In this document: positions 1 through 12,500 of the stretch, piece by piece
Layout of the letters: the number at the start of each line of letters is the position of its first letter
Numbering within the stretch: position 1 is the first letter of the stretch
Assembly (NCBI GenBank): GCA_038501195.1
Contig: JBBPUQ010000002.1
Location: forward strand, 1,860,001-1,924,000
Direction of reading: 5' to 3'
DNA length: 64,000 nucleotides
Origin: Nemania diffusa
Lineage: Eukaryota > Ascomycota > Sordariomycetes > Xylariales > Xylariaceae
The notes under the pieces: generated by a model
Database searches by the model: none
Told to the model about the DNA's origin: nothing
What the model saw: the letters and a program-made list of their open reading frames with translations, nothing else
Made by a program: the position numbers and the translations under genes

Positions 1-1430
1 TTCGTAAAACACGAGCCTAGCTTACTACATGCTTAAGTCAACGACCAGCCGGATTTCGATAATGAGAAATGTTGAGCTTTTAGATGTGATACGCCCATAG
101 GTATTCCCAAGCAAGGATTTGTGAGTGCTCTGCCTAAATGCTTCTGCTTGTGGTTTTGAGAAGTAGCATAGAATAAGCGATAAGGGACCTAGCTCTCTAC
201 CTCGCTTATGTTTCGTCCTAAGGAGAAGACCAATATTATCTTCGACTGTGAGTCCCAGCATCTACCAGCTACCCACTCGTTAGTGATCTACGGCATCGTC
301 TTCCCCGTTCTTCCTGGATACCTAAGAGCATCGGCTAATAGGCGTAGAACGAAATGGGTATATAAGTCGTAAGCCTGAGGTACGGGATTGGGAGAGTTGC
401 TCGTTTGAATATACAAATCTCCCTACCGTATTCTTATGTGTTTTATAATGACTAGTGAGAAGTGAGGAAAAAGAGTTACTAGTCTTGAGCGCTCACGATA
501 GCCCTCCGTGGGATCTTTTCCTTCCTTCAACCCAAAGTCATTTCCATTAGTACTAGGTTGCAATTGTAACTTATACCTCGTTCTACAGCGGTGTTAGGTA
601 TGTCAGTATCTCATGTTTGAACTGTTCTGTTTACTAGGCATTACTAAATAATCCAAGGGAACGCACGAATTACCAATTGAGTAATTATAGTAGTCTATTT
701 CATAGTTGTATATCTCAGATGTAAGATGTTATTACAATGAATATATATAAGACGCACCAAAAGTCATGGTCAAGCCCTCTGTGTAGGCAGTTGGTTCAGG
801 TCTTCTTCGTGATTAACCTTGAACCCCCATCATCGTGATACCCCATCACAGGCAAGTAGATACGTTGTCAGTTAGATAGGTAGATTAAATAAGTTTTGCG
901 ATCATATACTAAAGCGCAATTTTTCACATTTCATCGTTTTTATTAGGTAATTTGCTGATGCGATTGAGATAGAACTCGTACACTAAGCCACATTTAGCTA
1001 GATAAGCATCATCGTGCTTCAGCACAGCCCTATCTACAACCACGTCCTCTCAATACTAAATAGTGTATTCAGTAGGGGGGTTTAGTGAGCTCAAGATAAA
1101 GAAACCAAAAGTAAATATTATAAAAATTAAAAAAAAACTTTCCCCGTCACGCATTTACAGCCACGGAGTCAAAATGCTATAAGCAGCTATCGACTTCCAA
1201 GACGGCGAAGACTCATTGGCACCGAAAACGCGGCCAGCGACAAATCACCACGGTGTGAGTCATGGCTTTAATTTGCGCGGTACCTAGCGAATAGATTTAC
1301 TATGTATAAGAAGTAGCTTAAGGTGGAACAGGTGTATGTTCAATTGACAAGATCGCATCACATCACTTCACACGCTTCGATTCGGACCGAGTTCACATAG
1401 TCCGCCGAATAAAGAGCCAATCACCGCGAA
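1..1430. other. Gene-free left flank and promoter of the GNAT gene
   Basis: No convincing gene is seen. The stretch is AT-leaning, with an A/T-rich run near 1115–1140. A 78-codon open frame on the minus strand (25–261) has no recognisable domain and no supporting splice signals, so it is not called. The last few hundred bases presumably hold the promoter and leader of the acetyltransferase gene that starts at 1431. Confidence 0.5.
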
Positions 1431-2117
1431 ATGGCCTCTAATGGCGCAGACGCCACTCACGTCGCAGTACAGACAACCCTCCCCCGCCTCCCGCTGCCCT
1501 CCCTCCCTGTGATCCGGACCGAACGCCTCCTCATCCGCCCCTTCACGCAGGACGACCTCGCGGCCTTCTACGCACTGCGCAAGATACCCGAGTTCATGGC
1601 CGAGAGCACACTGGGCAAGCCGGACCGCGACATAGCGGAGTCGCAGGCGGCGCTGGACGACCTGGTCGCGCCGTCGCAGCCGCGCTTCATGTTCGGCCTC
1701 TTCGTCGCCGCGACGGGCGAGCTCGTCGGCGACGGCGGCGTCCACACCGTGACCGGCGCCGGCCTCGGCTGGCCCGAGGTCGGGTATAAGCTGCACCCCG
1801 CCCACTGGGGGCGCGGCTACGCCACCGAGGCCATGGACGCCATACTGAAGGCGTGGTGGGAACTGCCGCGGGGCGCGGCCGAGGTCGAGGTGCATCCCGG
1901 CTCGCTGCTAAGGACCGAGGGGGAGGCGGAGGGCCAGGTGGTGGTATCACGGGAGCACGTGGTTGCCGAGATCGCGGCGTATAATGGCGGCAGCCAGCGC
2001 GTGCTCGAGAAGCTGGGGTTTAGGGACTTCGGCTTCTGGGAAGAGCCGGATACGCAGCTGCATAGGCTTGGACAGCCTCTGATGATGGGCCATTACGCGC
2101 TGATACGACCGTCTTGA
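1431..2117 (+). CDS. GNAT-family N-acetyltransferase (RimJ/RimL-like)
   Basis: This single-exon gene encodes 228 aa. After a short variable N-terminus it shows the standard start of RimJ-type acetyltransferases, IRTERLLIRPFTQDDL at about residues 28–43. The acetyl-CoA pyrophosphate-binding motif follows (HWGRGYA, about 124–130, the Q/R-x-x-G-x-G/A signature), and the late NGGSQRVLEKLGFRDFG segment is motif B. It is expected to transfer an acetyl group from acetyl-CoA to an amine or a protein N-terminus; the substrate cannot be inferred. The ATG at 1431 begins the longest in-frame model. The gene is clearly more GC-rich than its flanks and has no intron, unlike most genes here. A GC-rich shadow frame lies on the other strand and is not believed. 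No functional partner lies beside it. Confidence 0.88.
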   Translation: MASNGADATHVAVQTTLPRLPLPSLPVIRTERLLIRPFTQDDLAAFYALRKIPEFMAESTLGKPDRDIAESQAALDDLVAPSQPRFMFGLFVAATGELVGDGGVHTVTGAGLGWPEVGYKLHPAHWGRGYATEAMDAILKAWWELPRGAAEVEVHPGSLLRTEGEAEGQVVVSREHVVAEIAAYNGGSQRVLEKLGFRDFGFWEEPDTQLHRLGQPLMMGHYALIRPS

Positions 2118-5100
2118 GAATTTCACGTGGGGTGGAAGACGCAGGGGTCGTAGCCTGGAATTGAAAGCGAGGGGGGAAATATAGAATCCTAATCTTCTCC
2201 TTGAGGCCATTGAGCTCAGTCTAGATTACTTTTCCCAGCCGCGCCCTCCCCAGGATATCTGGGCTCGAGACCCAGGCATCAAATATAAAGTCCTACGCTA
2301 ACGCGCTCATTCACAGCTTCTGTCTACGATAGCATCGCCCCCCGTCGTATAGATTCTGAACGTGATACTATATGCAAAGGCGGCCTTAGACCTCCCAATT
2401 CTAGGTAGGCGAAGCAGTGGCTAAAGAATAAAAGTACTCCTTAAATGAGGCTTGCCAAGGAACAGCATGGATCGAAGCGACAGCCAGAGTATCCATGCGA
2501 AGATCGGAAGATGCACGTCTAGGGCTGAAACAGGGCTCTAGAGATCAGCCAGCGATCATCATCCTTTCAGGGCTCGGTGGCGTTATGGATGGCACACGCA
2601 TAGAACACTACCCGAGGAAGTAGATAGTTTGGTTGAATAAACTCTTAGCTTGGAAACGGTATTTCGGCATAGGCACGTGAGTGTCTTATCAGTTTCGCAG
2701 GCTAGAAACTTCGTGAAGGACGCGGCCTACGTCTGTGTGAAGGTGTAGCCCGAACACACCCAAATACAGATACGCCTCCCTAACAAACGACGACTGAGCG
2801 ACCCATTTCCACACTCGCAGCTAGATAGGCAAGTGCTGGGCCACGCGGGGCGCACATAGGGGTCATACTAGTCTGCACCGTCAATATGATCCAGGTTCAA
2901 ACTAGGATCTTCTCATAATTGCGTTCTGTCGGCCTCCATGAGCTAAATCATCTCTTGCCCGCTGCTACTCCCGGACGAAGTCCCCGGGGTTTCGTAGCCG
3001 AGGGTATCACTGGAAACCTAATAGTGAGCTGTCCTCCTAACGAGCCCAAAACGAAACGACCTCAATGATTAGCCGCATCTATCCTCTCGAGGTATGGCAT
3101 GCTCGTGGATACTAAGCCGAAAGCTCGGTCCGGTGCAGAGTGTCAGAGGATGAGATTCAGATCTCATTTAGGGAAGATAAATATGCCGCCGCTCAGTACA
3201 CCACTAGGAACTCCCTAGTCATCGCCGACTTAATTACGAATCTAGAGCTCATGGGAATTGAATTCTTAAGGCGTATTGGTGCTAGAATGTTGCGATGAAA
3301 GTTGAAGGCGGTTGTTATCTCATATGTTTAGGAGAGAGTGTGAAGCTATGGGGATGCCAAACTCTATATAACAGCGAATTTTCTCAAGTAAATAGTACCT
3401 AGCGATCAGAATTTCAAAAATGGCTTGTGATTTTGCTACAGATAATTTAGACCCACGGCGGCTGTCAGACTTCGGCATTCATAAAAGGCAGGGCTCTTGA
3501 ACGAAAAGGTTAATTGTTTATGAAGATCTCCTTCTGTTGAGGTCTAGCCTAACAGTGAAGAAAGTAAGTGTGAGTCGTGAAGATTTGATGTCTTGCATTA
3601 TATTTAGAAATTCGATATAGTGGTACAGAATACACGGAGCGTACCAACAAAGGCCGATCGCTTGGACCCCGGGATTTCCCCAGTGTTTGCGCCGCTCCAT
3701 GGTGGAACAGCAGGGGCGCGATCCCAACCCTAGACAAAACAATGGATTGTTGTTCACTTATACTTACTCGATCGTACCTATCGGCCTCTTTGTCGGGAAA
3801 CCACATTTCACTACGCAGAATAGGTAATCTGAGAGTTAAAAAGACACTATCTGTTGTATGTGTATTGCACGTGAATTGAACCACTCATAAAATGATAATT
3901 AGTTTTCTGCTTACACCCAGCCACTGTAAAGGAGTGTAAACAAACAGTACGTCCACACAGTACATTTTCCCGTTTTTGAGGCAATTATCTACCAACGCTA
4001 GAAGACAGCATAGGGCCGGAGAAGTGACCGTGACGGAGGCCGTCCGTAGCAACTAACTCTAGGTAGTAGCATCGAGAGTCAGCTGGGCGAGCTGGAGAGT
4101 CAACGGGGCTGGGTGAATTCAGCACGTGCCCACGCTAATATATGTAGTGTCCTGCTATTGTATCTAATATGAGGCGCACTACGAGGCAGATTTGGAGCAT
4201 GTTATTGATGATAGTTAGGTACTTATTATGATATGATTCTCAGGCCTGGCCGCGCGTGCAATTGTACCAAAACCCCTCAAGGTCGTTCGCAGGCTCCCTA
4301 ATAAACAATTACCTAGTTAACTGTGCAGTCAGTCGCCAGATACAGCAATGATTAGCAAGGAGGATGTGAAGTTCGATACTGCATAGAACCAATGCTTTGA
4401 TGATACCATGGCTGTGGGGAGGAACACCTACCTAATCAAGCCTCAGATCTCGTCCGGGTCCATTAGGCCGGTCTTATACTCGTGTCTTTTCTCCGAATAC
4501 GGAATAGGTTGGCGGGATAGAAAGTACTCAACTGCCAGTCGTGGTTAATAAGCACTGAAAAGTGGGCGATGGGCGGACTGACTACTATGTACTACGTATG
4601 AAGCTAGAGAGCGATGTGAAGTCTTGAGAATGGCATGCATACTGTACGCAAAAGTACGATACACGTGCAACAACCTACCAGTATCGGAGCATTGCTGGTA
4701 CTGGCGCTGGTGCTGGCGCTGGCGCAATTGGTAATATTTCACTAACAACTCCGACTAACAAAGGGTCTCACGTGCCGAGGTGCTAACACGTCTAACGTGT
4801 CTAACATGTCTACACTAGGCATCTAGTGTCTATAGCTAATACTATCGCGGTGCCTGGATAATTAAAGAAGAATGACGACCTGACTAGCCAAGCTTCGACT
4901 ATGACGTGACACCGGTAATTGCCTGGTATACTCATTTCGGGAGCCCAACGTCTATTTACGCATAGTTATTTTCCTAGCCTATGGTATCTAGATTCTAGAG
5001 GCACAATAGATCTGACTAGGTATGCAATCAATAGGGTGACGAAGCGAAAAAAGCTTCGATGAATTCTAGCGGCGGCACGAGGACCGAATGTGTCGCAGCA

Positions 5101-6506
5101 TAGGCGCACTTATACGTACTTGTAGGTCCCTATCTATGGATGTAGTAGAGGTATCTTTTCGCTTCCTTCCGCCCACCTCCTTTGGGAGCAATCGAGTGAG
5201 CCAGTGAGCCCTGTCCTGTCCCGTCCTGTACCTATCCTGTGCCTGTTCCACACACACAACACACAGCCCCAGAGCTGAGGACATCCCTCCTGCAGCAAGT
5301 CATTTTTCAGCTGTAGCCACTCACAGACTCACAGTGCATATAAGTAAGCTTTTTTAAGGGATCACCGATCTCGCCAACTCGCCTGGCGCATACTTGAAAT
5401 TGTAACGTCGCAACAACCGCCTCTTCAACAAGGGGCCTTCTTCCAGGGCCCGTGAGAACATCTACCACTCAACGTGCTTATCACCATAGTAGAGAGAGGG
5501 GTCAACGGAGAGATTGTAATGAAAGCGGCGGCCCGGCAAGATGGTTGGGCAGGCTAGCCCTGGCACATCCCCCCCATCTTGACGGGGATTAGCTAACTTA
5601 CATAGAACAACTGGAGACACTACCGTCTCAATAGGCCAATCAATGCGACTAACGGCCTGCAAGCCCGTTCACCATGAGCGGTGCTAAGCACCATGGTCCC
5701 GCTTACCCTACATACATACAAGCTCTACTATGCGTATACCTACTTACAACAACGTAGCTTAAGTCAGTGCCTATTTACCTAGTCTATCTAGCGAACGTAT
5801 CATATCTACCTAGTGTATGTATGTAAGTTGGTAGCGTACAGGATACTACCTCTAATGGACAGGCCCCCCCGGATCCAGGGTTCTCGCCTGGCCGAATCTA
5901 GTCCTGGTCAGTCCTGGATAGTCCTGGAGATGCTGTACAACATCTCTCTTACACCAGGATAGCGTCGATACGTACCCCTACTATCTGGCTACCACTGAGT
6001 CGATCTGACCACAACAACGATCTACTGCGGTTGGATTCCGTCTGCATCTGGCTTGCCAATTGGCTCATGGGGGAATCAGCCTCATCCCTGTATACTGTAC
6101 ACTAGTGTGGGATATTCTGTGCTCTGCGGGTAGGGAGTAGGGGGAGGGAGTCGACTGTCGTCGGTTGCACGCCTCCCACCACACCCTCTCCGTGCCCCGT
6201 TTATGCAGGTCTTACTTTGCCTGCCTGTGATCTCACAGCTACTGCTGCTTATTATTTTCTCCTCTTCCTCTTCTATATTCTCGTCTCAAATGCTTCCCTG
6301 TCCCGATAATTTCGTTTTCACCATTGGGTCGAGACATATGTGAAGTAGGAATGACCTAGTTCCATATCCTAACCTGGACTAACAAGACTGCCGTCTCTGC
6401 AGCGTGAGCTGTGCGACAGCGGCTGATACCCGGCCGAGTCCTACAAACACAGTTTCTCTATTAAATCCATAGCAGCAACTTGGCACCAAAAAATATTATT
6501 TACACG
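2118..6506. other. 4.4 kb intergenic spacer with small tandem repeats
   Basis: No gene is supported. Open frames here are short, overlap on both strands and show no domains. Small tandem arrays are visible: three 9-mers (taacNNgtc) at 4784–4810 and three 10-mers beginning gtcctgg at 5901–5930. A pyrimidine-rich stretch near 6240–6300 and the following 200 bases probably form the promoter and leader of the downstream gene. Confidence 0.5.
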
Positions 6507-9500
6507 ATGGCTGAAGAAGTAGAAGGGCTAGTGCTCGCACATTTCAGGGAGATTGTTGAGAAAGGCAAGGCTGCTATCGAGAATGTCGAAAGTGCAGGCG
6601 ACCAGGCACCAGCACCAATGCTTAAGGCAGCACAGAACTTGGTGAAAGAGGGCGAAAGAGCTCTGAAGAAGATCGAGCCGATCTCAACGGCCAACTACGA
6701 GGAATATGGAAGTAATTTTATCAATGCGATCAAGGAGAACGGTGCGATTCTACTACATAGTTTTACCCACTTTGCATCCTGGGTTTGTATACTAATGTGT
6801 AACTGCAGACGACATATCGCAGTCTCGCTCGGAGCTGGAGACGTTGTTATGGGATTTCGATGATTATATCGAGGTAGACGACTTCGACGCCCAAAAATTC
6901 ATCGAACTCCAGAAAGCTTCAAAAACCGCTGCGCTGAACACGTTGGATATTATCAAGCGCATGAGGCTTGTTGCCCCTGCACCTGCCTTCATATCTCCCC
7001 CATCTTCGGAGGTAGGGGGTTCGACGAGTATAACTTCCCGCCCGTAACTTGAAAGCACAGAGATGCTGATCGAATAACTAGATGGGCGCGAGAGTGTCCT
7101 TATAAGCTCAGAAGTCGGTCCAGGCGCCGGTGCCTGGAATAACGCAGAAGCACCGAGACCGCCGCAATCCATCGCTGATGCTGATAGAACAAACGCACGT
7201 CGTTCCGGACTATCTGAGCCGCCGTCAGAGCCACCGCCAACGCCGCCTTCAGCGAATCCATGGCAAGTGGGAAGAGCACCAGTGACCATTTTGGGAGTGC
7301 ACGCTGAGGAGGGGGCTGGCTTCGAGCGACGACCTCCGGTCGCACCCGATTCACCAACGATCCCCCAGACCCAGTTGGTGAGCCCAGCAGAGAACCCTCT
7401 GAGCGCCATACGATCGAGAGAGGCAAACGACGCTATCATACATGAAGAACGCGAGCAGCGTATGCGGGCGGCCTCCCAGAGCCAACCATCACAAAGTGAA
7501 GGATCACTATCACCCCTGGCAAGCCATAGATGGACAAACTCGACACAAGGTTCGACCGAATCGGCGTGGTCGGCCACACGCTCTCACAGTGGATTCGCTC
7601 GCAGCCATGACAATTCTGCCCTACGTCCCCCAGGGCACGAACCCGCCCTCAATCGAGCACCATCTGGCGCATCGTCGGTGGTTGGGAATGCTTCACTAAG
7701 ACCCCCTTTTGGACGAGATCGAGATAGTAGCCATACGGGCAACACCAGCTTCCCCCCGAGAACAACGTCAGTGGAAAATCAGAACTCTTCTTCCTATGTT
7801 ATTTCGTCGCGCAAGCCGTCGACTGAGTCCATCAATAGTTCTGTCTTCGACGTCGTGGAGTCGTTAAGCCCGACAGAGCCTAGTACTTCCTGGGCGCATC
7901 GGCACTCTGTACGGTCTACAGCATCGACAGCAACACCGCCCTACCAGTCCCCTAGCTATCCACCACCGAGATATCCGCCAGGACCTCCGCCTCTTTATCA
8001 GACCCCTCCTGTTCCACATAGGCGGGCCTCTGGGTTGACTATGAGGAGCGAGTCTTCGGGGGGTCGCACAGCACATCCAGGGATGGGTCTGAGGGGCATG
8101 GACGAGGGCTTGATCCCCGTGGATATGGAGAACTCTATGTCGCAGGAAGCATTGATCCCTCCTCGAGAACCCGACTGCACCATCACTCCCGCTAGCTCCT
8201 TTTACAAACTTAAGGGGTTCTGTAAGGGCGCCGAGGAAGCGCAACGCGGCCAGTTAGGGTTCAAGAGAATTAAGAGACCTGTCGGCGTAAGTCATGTATA
8301 GATCGTGAGCTCATATTCTGCAAGAGTAGTGATTCTAACGTTTGATAGGGGTTCTCCACCGCGATTGTAGCTAAGTGCACGCACTGTCTTTATGAACTTG
8401 ATTTCAAGTCAGTTGAGCAGGACTTGAATAATGAGTGTAAGCAGTTCGGAAGCTTTGATTTAATTGCATCAAGAATAAAAACTGATCGGTCTTATAGCAT
8501 CCGGGAGCTTCACCTCAAACACCGTCGGCTTCCGCCTAAGGGTTCTCCAGAAGAGCCATCTTTCGATACGCGTCATAGACGAGCAAATGTACGCATGCCT
8601 GTTCTGCATCCAGGCGGGCCAGACGATCGACGAGAGCGACGCGACCGTCTTCTTCAACCAGAAGCAGCTCTTCTCGCACATGACGCGGCACCCGCGGCCG
8701 CTGCCCAAGGTGGCGGGCGTGACGGTGATCGAGGAGGCGGAGCTGCCGCCGCACCTCAAGGACAACTTCGACCTGCACTTCCCGCACCCGCCGACCGAGT
8801 CGGTGATGGCGGGGATCGCGCGCGAGGTGGCGCGGCTCCCCGCGGCGGTGACGACGGACACGCGCAAGATGTCGCACGGCACGATGCGGCTGCCCCCGGA
8901 CCGCCAGCCGGTGCTGCACTTCGCCGTCGGCGCGCGCATCGTCGGCATCGAGTTCCCGCCCAAGTACGAGGGCAAGTGGGCCATCGGCTGGCACGACGGC
9001 GTGCGCGCCGCCTTCGAGACCGACGCCGTCCAGCTCGAGGCGCCGCCCAAGGCCGAGGTCAAGATGCAGGGCACGAGCAGCGTGCAGGCCGTCGCGCGGT
9101 GGAAGTGGAACCAGAAGGGGGATAATCAGTGGCTCAAGTTCGACAAGGGGGACGTGATTAAGAACATCTCGTGTAAGTCGCTAACATCCATCCCCCCTAC
9201 CTTTCTTCTCCCCTCCTCCCTTTCCCTGCTCCCATCCCACCTCGAGAAGTCCTCAATGTCATAACCGATGGCGTTTCTAACTACTTGTCGTACAGGGGTC
9301 TACACCGATCACTGGTGCTGGTCCGGCACTACCGCCAAGGGCAGCGGCGTGTTCCCGCAGTCCCATCTTGACCCCAACTCGGTGCGGCTCAACGACGCTG
9401 GGGACTCGGGCAGCGTCGCGAGCTGGGAGAAGAAGAACCCGCTGAAGTTCTCCCTACGCGGCCGGAAGGACGACCGGAAGCTCACCCCGTTTTCCTCGCA

Positions 9501-9534
9501 GGAGAACAGCAGCTGGAAGGCGAATGGATACTAG
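6507..9534 (+). CDS. Fungal zinc-knuckle and SH3-domain protein, function unknown
   Basis: Six exons are inferred: 6507–6741, 6809–7027, 7082–8286, 8349–8436, 8498–9172 and 9296–9534, giving 886 aa. The ATG at 6507 opens an N-terminal helical region (about 1–140). A long Ser/Pro-rich, low-complexity middle follows. Then comes a cysteine-rich block with CTHC in exon 4 and CLFC plus HMTRH in exon 5, which looks like paired zinc ligands. The C-terminus holds an SH3 domain (about 778–840; ALYDY position replaced by VARWKW, then KFDKGDVI, DHWCWSG and GVFPQSHL). Joining exons 4 and 5 through GTAAGC…TTATAG restores one frame across the Cys-rich block. The 7028–7081 intron (54 nt) is the least certain junction. 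SH3 domains bind proline-rich partners, so a scaffold or adaptor role is plausible, but no specific function is claimed. Confidence 0.85.
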
Positions 9535-12500
9535 GTTAGCGTCCAGGCCAGCTCATTATTTTTAGCCTGGGAAGAGGCTTTCGGACGGAAGACAGGGAGC
9601 GCATGATGATTCGCCAGGGAGACTACGATTTTGCGGAATATGATAGTCAGCCGCATTCTCACTTTTAGGTACGGCCGACAGGCACGAGGAGACGGCGACG
9701 ATGATGGGGGTGGTGCATAGGATATCATTGGCTTCTTTGGTCCCATCTTCTTGTATATGTTTATGCTGCGACTATACCCTTTCCTTTTTTTTCTGATTTT
9801 CCTTTGTACGTATTAGACATAACTAACTACCATAATACCGGGCTCGCGCTTTCTACCAAACTAAAAAAAAAAACTTGCCCCAGAATTAGTTATAGAGATA
9901 GACTCTAGAATAGGCGCTGTAAAGGACATGTTTAACTAGTTGTCTTGGGTTTATTCCCTGTGTCTATCGTAGATCATATGCCGTGTACCTGGATTAAGAG
10001 ACCCAATTCCACCTCCATCCCCCTGTCGCGGTTCTTAAGCAGAGGCAGGCTCTATTGCAGATCTCGACCTCCTCATGCACGGATTTAACCGCCAGACACC
10101 CCATTGGCCCAGTCCACTCATCCGCTCAAACCGCAGTCCCCTCCCATCACGGACACAATAGGCAGCTGTAGTCGAGGAAACGAAGAGAATTGCGGTTTGC
10201 TTGGGGGTTTGGCATGAGTAATCGACGGTTCTCTGGAAAGCGGGCTAGGTAGCAAGCAGGCGAATAATCTCCGCACGGCCCGGCCTCTATAGTTACATAG
10301 TATTTGGATGGTAACGGTAAACACGCAACTATCTTCGCGCGCTCGTCGTCATCCCCTGCACGTGGACGTGGGCATCGCAATAGCTGCTAAGTAATGATTG
10401 ATTAGAGCTAGTTGACCGCAAGATAAGTCTGGGTGTTATATGATTAATAGACAGCCAGTCGTACGAATCCAGATAACCTCATTTCCCCTTAGGCCTTGTC
10501 CCCTTCTTAAGTGTTCATTAAACCGGGTCTTTCGGATGTAGAGTAGGGGTCTGGACCTTGCCTAGGCCCGGCAGACCAGGCGATAGGTATCAGCTGCATC
10601 TGACGGGCCTGTTTGTGTGTCCGTGTCTTCCGGTAACTTCAACCGAGAACGCCTCGGAGATGGCTGCCGAGCTTGGAAGTCGCGCCACCGCCAGGCCTAG
10701 CGCCGGCGCATCGCTGACAACTATTGATTCTTAGAGACGTGGGAGAGGTCATTCACATGTGGGAGAAACGGTCGTGCGCCAATAGATCTCGAGTCTGTGT
10801 GTTATGTCAAGATGAGAGCTACGATAGGACTACAGAGCCGATATGTGAAGCCCATATACCCCGGGGCGGCTCGAATTAAGACTAGGACAAACGACAGGGG
10901 TAGTTGTTTACACAGATTTGACCTTCGGGATTGTCGGAAAGTAAGGTTCATACTTCTTTCCGAGCAAGCAGGTTAAATGTATAGAACAATGAGGAGAACG
11001 TGAGAATACTACAATGCAATTGTGACGTCATGTAATAGCACGAATGAGCGTGTGTAGTAACTTAGGTGAAGTTTCTAAGTGTGTTGGGAGTGGCATGGCA
11101 AGCAGCGAGAGAACGCTCATCTCCAATGACACCAGGTATGTTTCCAACGTGTCAATTGGTCTAATTTGAATCGACAACTGCATTACACTCTTTCCTTTTT
11201 CCTCACAAGCGAGTTGGGTTGGGGTCGTTGGCCCCGGCCCGGCAAATCGCAGGCGATGCCGGCCTTATACTACCACATTTCGTCCGGAGACGATTCAAGG
11301 CCGTCTGTACGTAATGGAATGACGGTCACACGGCCGTGGCATCAGCCCTCAAAGAGTAAGGTAGCACTTGAGGGCTAGCTCCATCCCCCATTCCCCATTC
11401 CCCCAGAGTACTGCTCTGCACCCGGCCGTAATCGGAAACCTCCACAAAGACAGATCGCGAAATAGAGATCGCCTCCATTCGCTCTCTGGAGACCGACAAT
11501 TTGATAACCGCCGAATCCGAGAGTTGCCGGCAGACCAGTCAGGAAACCAAAGCCAACCAAGGCCGTCCAAAACAAAGGGATGAAACGCTTTCACCAGCTC
11601 TAAGGGGTCACGGAATACTATGTTCTCAACATCGTCACACGAGAACAGTATTCAAGGGTCGCCATTGGCAGGAAGAGGAGATGAGCTATAGCGAGATGAC
11701 CGTATAGTAACTGACGAGAGGGTCGAATATAGTGATGATAAACGCGGATACGTAAATACCGATATGCTGATCGCCTATATAGCTGTTTGATCAAGACTAC
11801 CAGCCTATCGATAGCGATTTGCTAGCATAGTATTGGTTAGGTCCTGGCCAAACCGTCTCGAAAGCCCATCGTAGCGTCAAGCAGAGAGGAGGGACGGGTA
11901 GAGGAGATGAGCTAGATGGGGGGATATGACTCGTAGGAGATGACGCTAGCGGGGACGGGAATGATGAGTGTCGTACCTACGCCGTAAAGGCGAGCTTTGA
12001 GAAGACCGAGTTTCGAAGCTGTCAATGTAACCCAAGGTTGCTGGGCCGAGCTTTGGAGCTGCGATTGGGCAATTGGATAGATAGCAGGGGTATAGGCTAT
12101 CTATCTAGTGTCTGTTTCCAGGCCCATTCATCGCCGCATAAGGGTCTTAGTGGCCAAGGGCGCGGATTAGTAGGGTCTATAATGACATGGGGTAACGAGC
12201 AAGCTTCAGATGATAGTCGTGATACACGAGCTTGGGGGAGGGGTTCATTCCCTGTCTGTGGCTGGGGATGCTCGAAGCCTGGTTGGATTATACTGAGTAC
12301 CTAGTCGGCAGCGGCACAGATAAAAGGCAGATAGAGGCAGATAAAGGTATCTATGCGTAGATAGACCGCAGAAGCTGAATCGAGGCCACGTAATAGCCAG
12401 TAACGTACTAGAACTAACATCGTAGCTATGTCAGTCTCGTCTTCCCACGGCGAGCCGCCTCGTTCTTAGCCCTTCAGGAGGGAAACACTACGATACTTTT

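Noticed and set aside
1368..1895. 175-codon minus-strand frame over the GNAT gene
   Set aside because: It is a GC-rich shadow of the acetyltransferase gene, has no domain, and its composition simply mirrors the sense codons.
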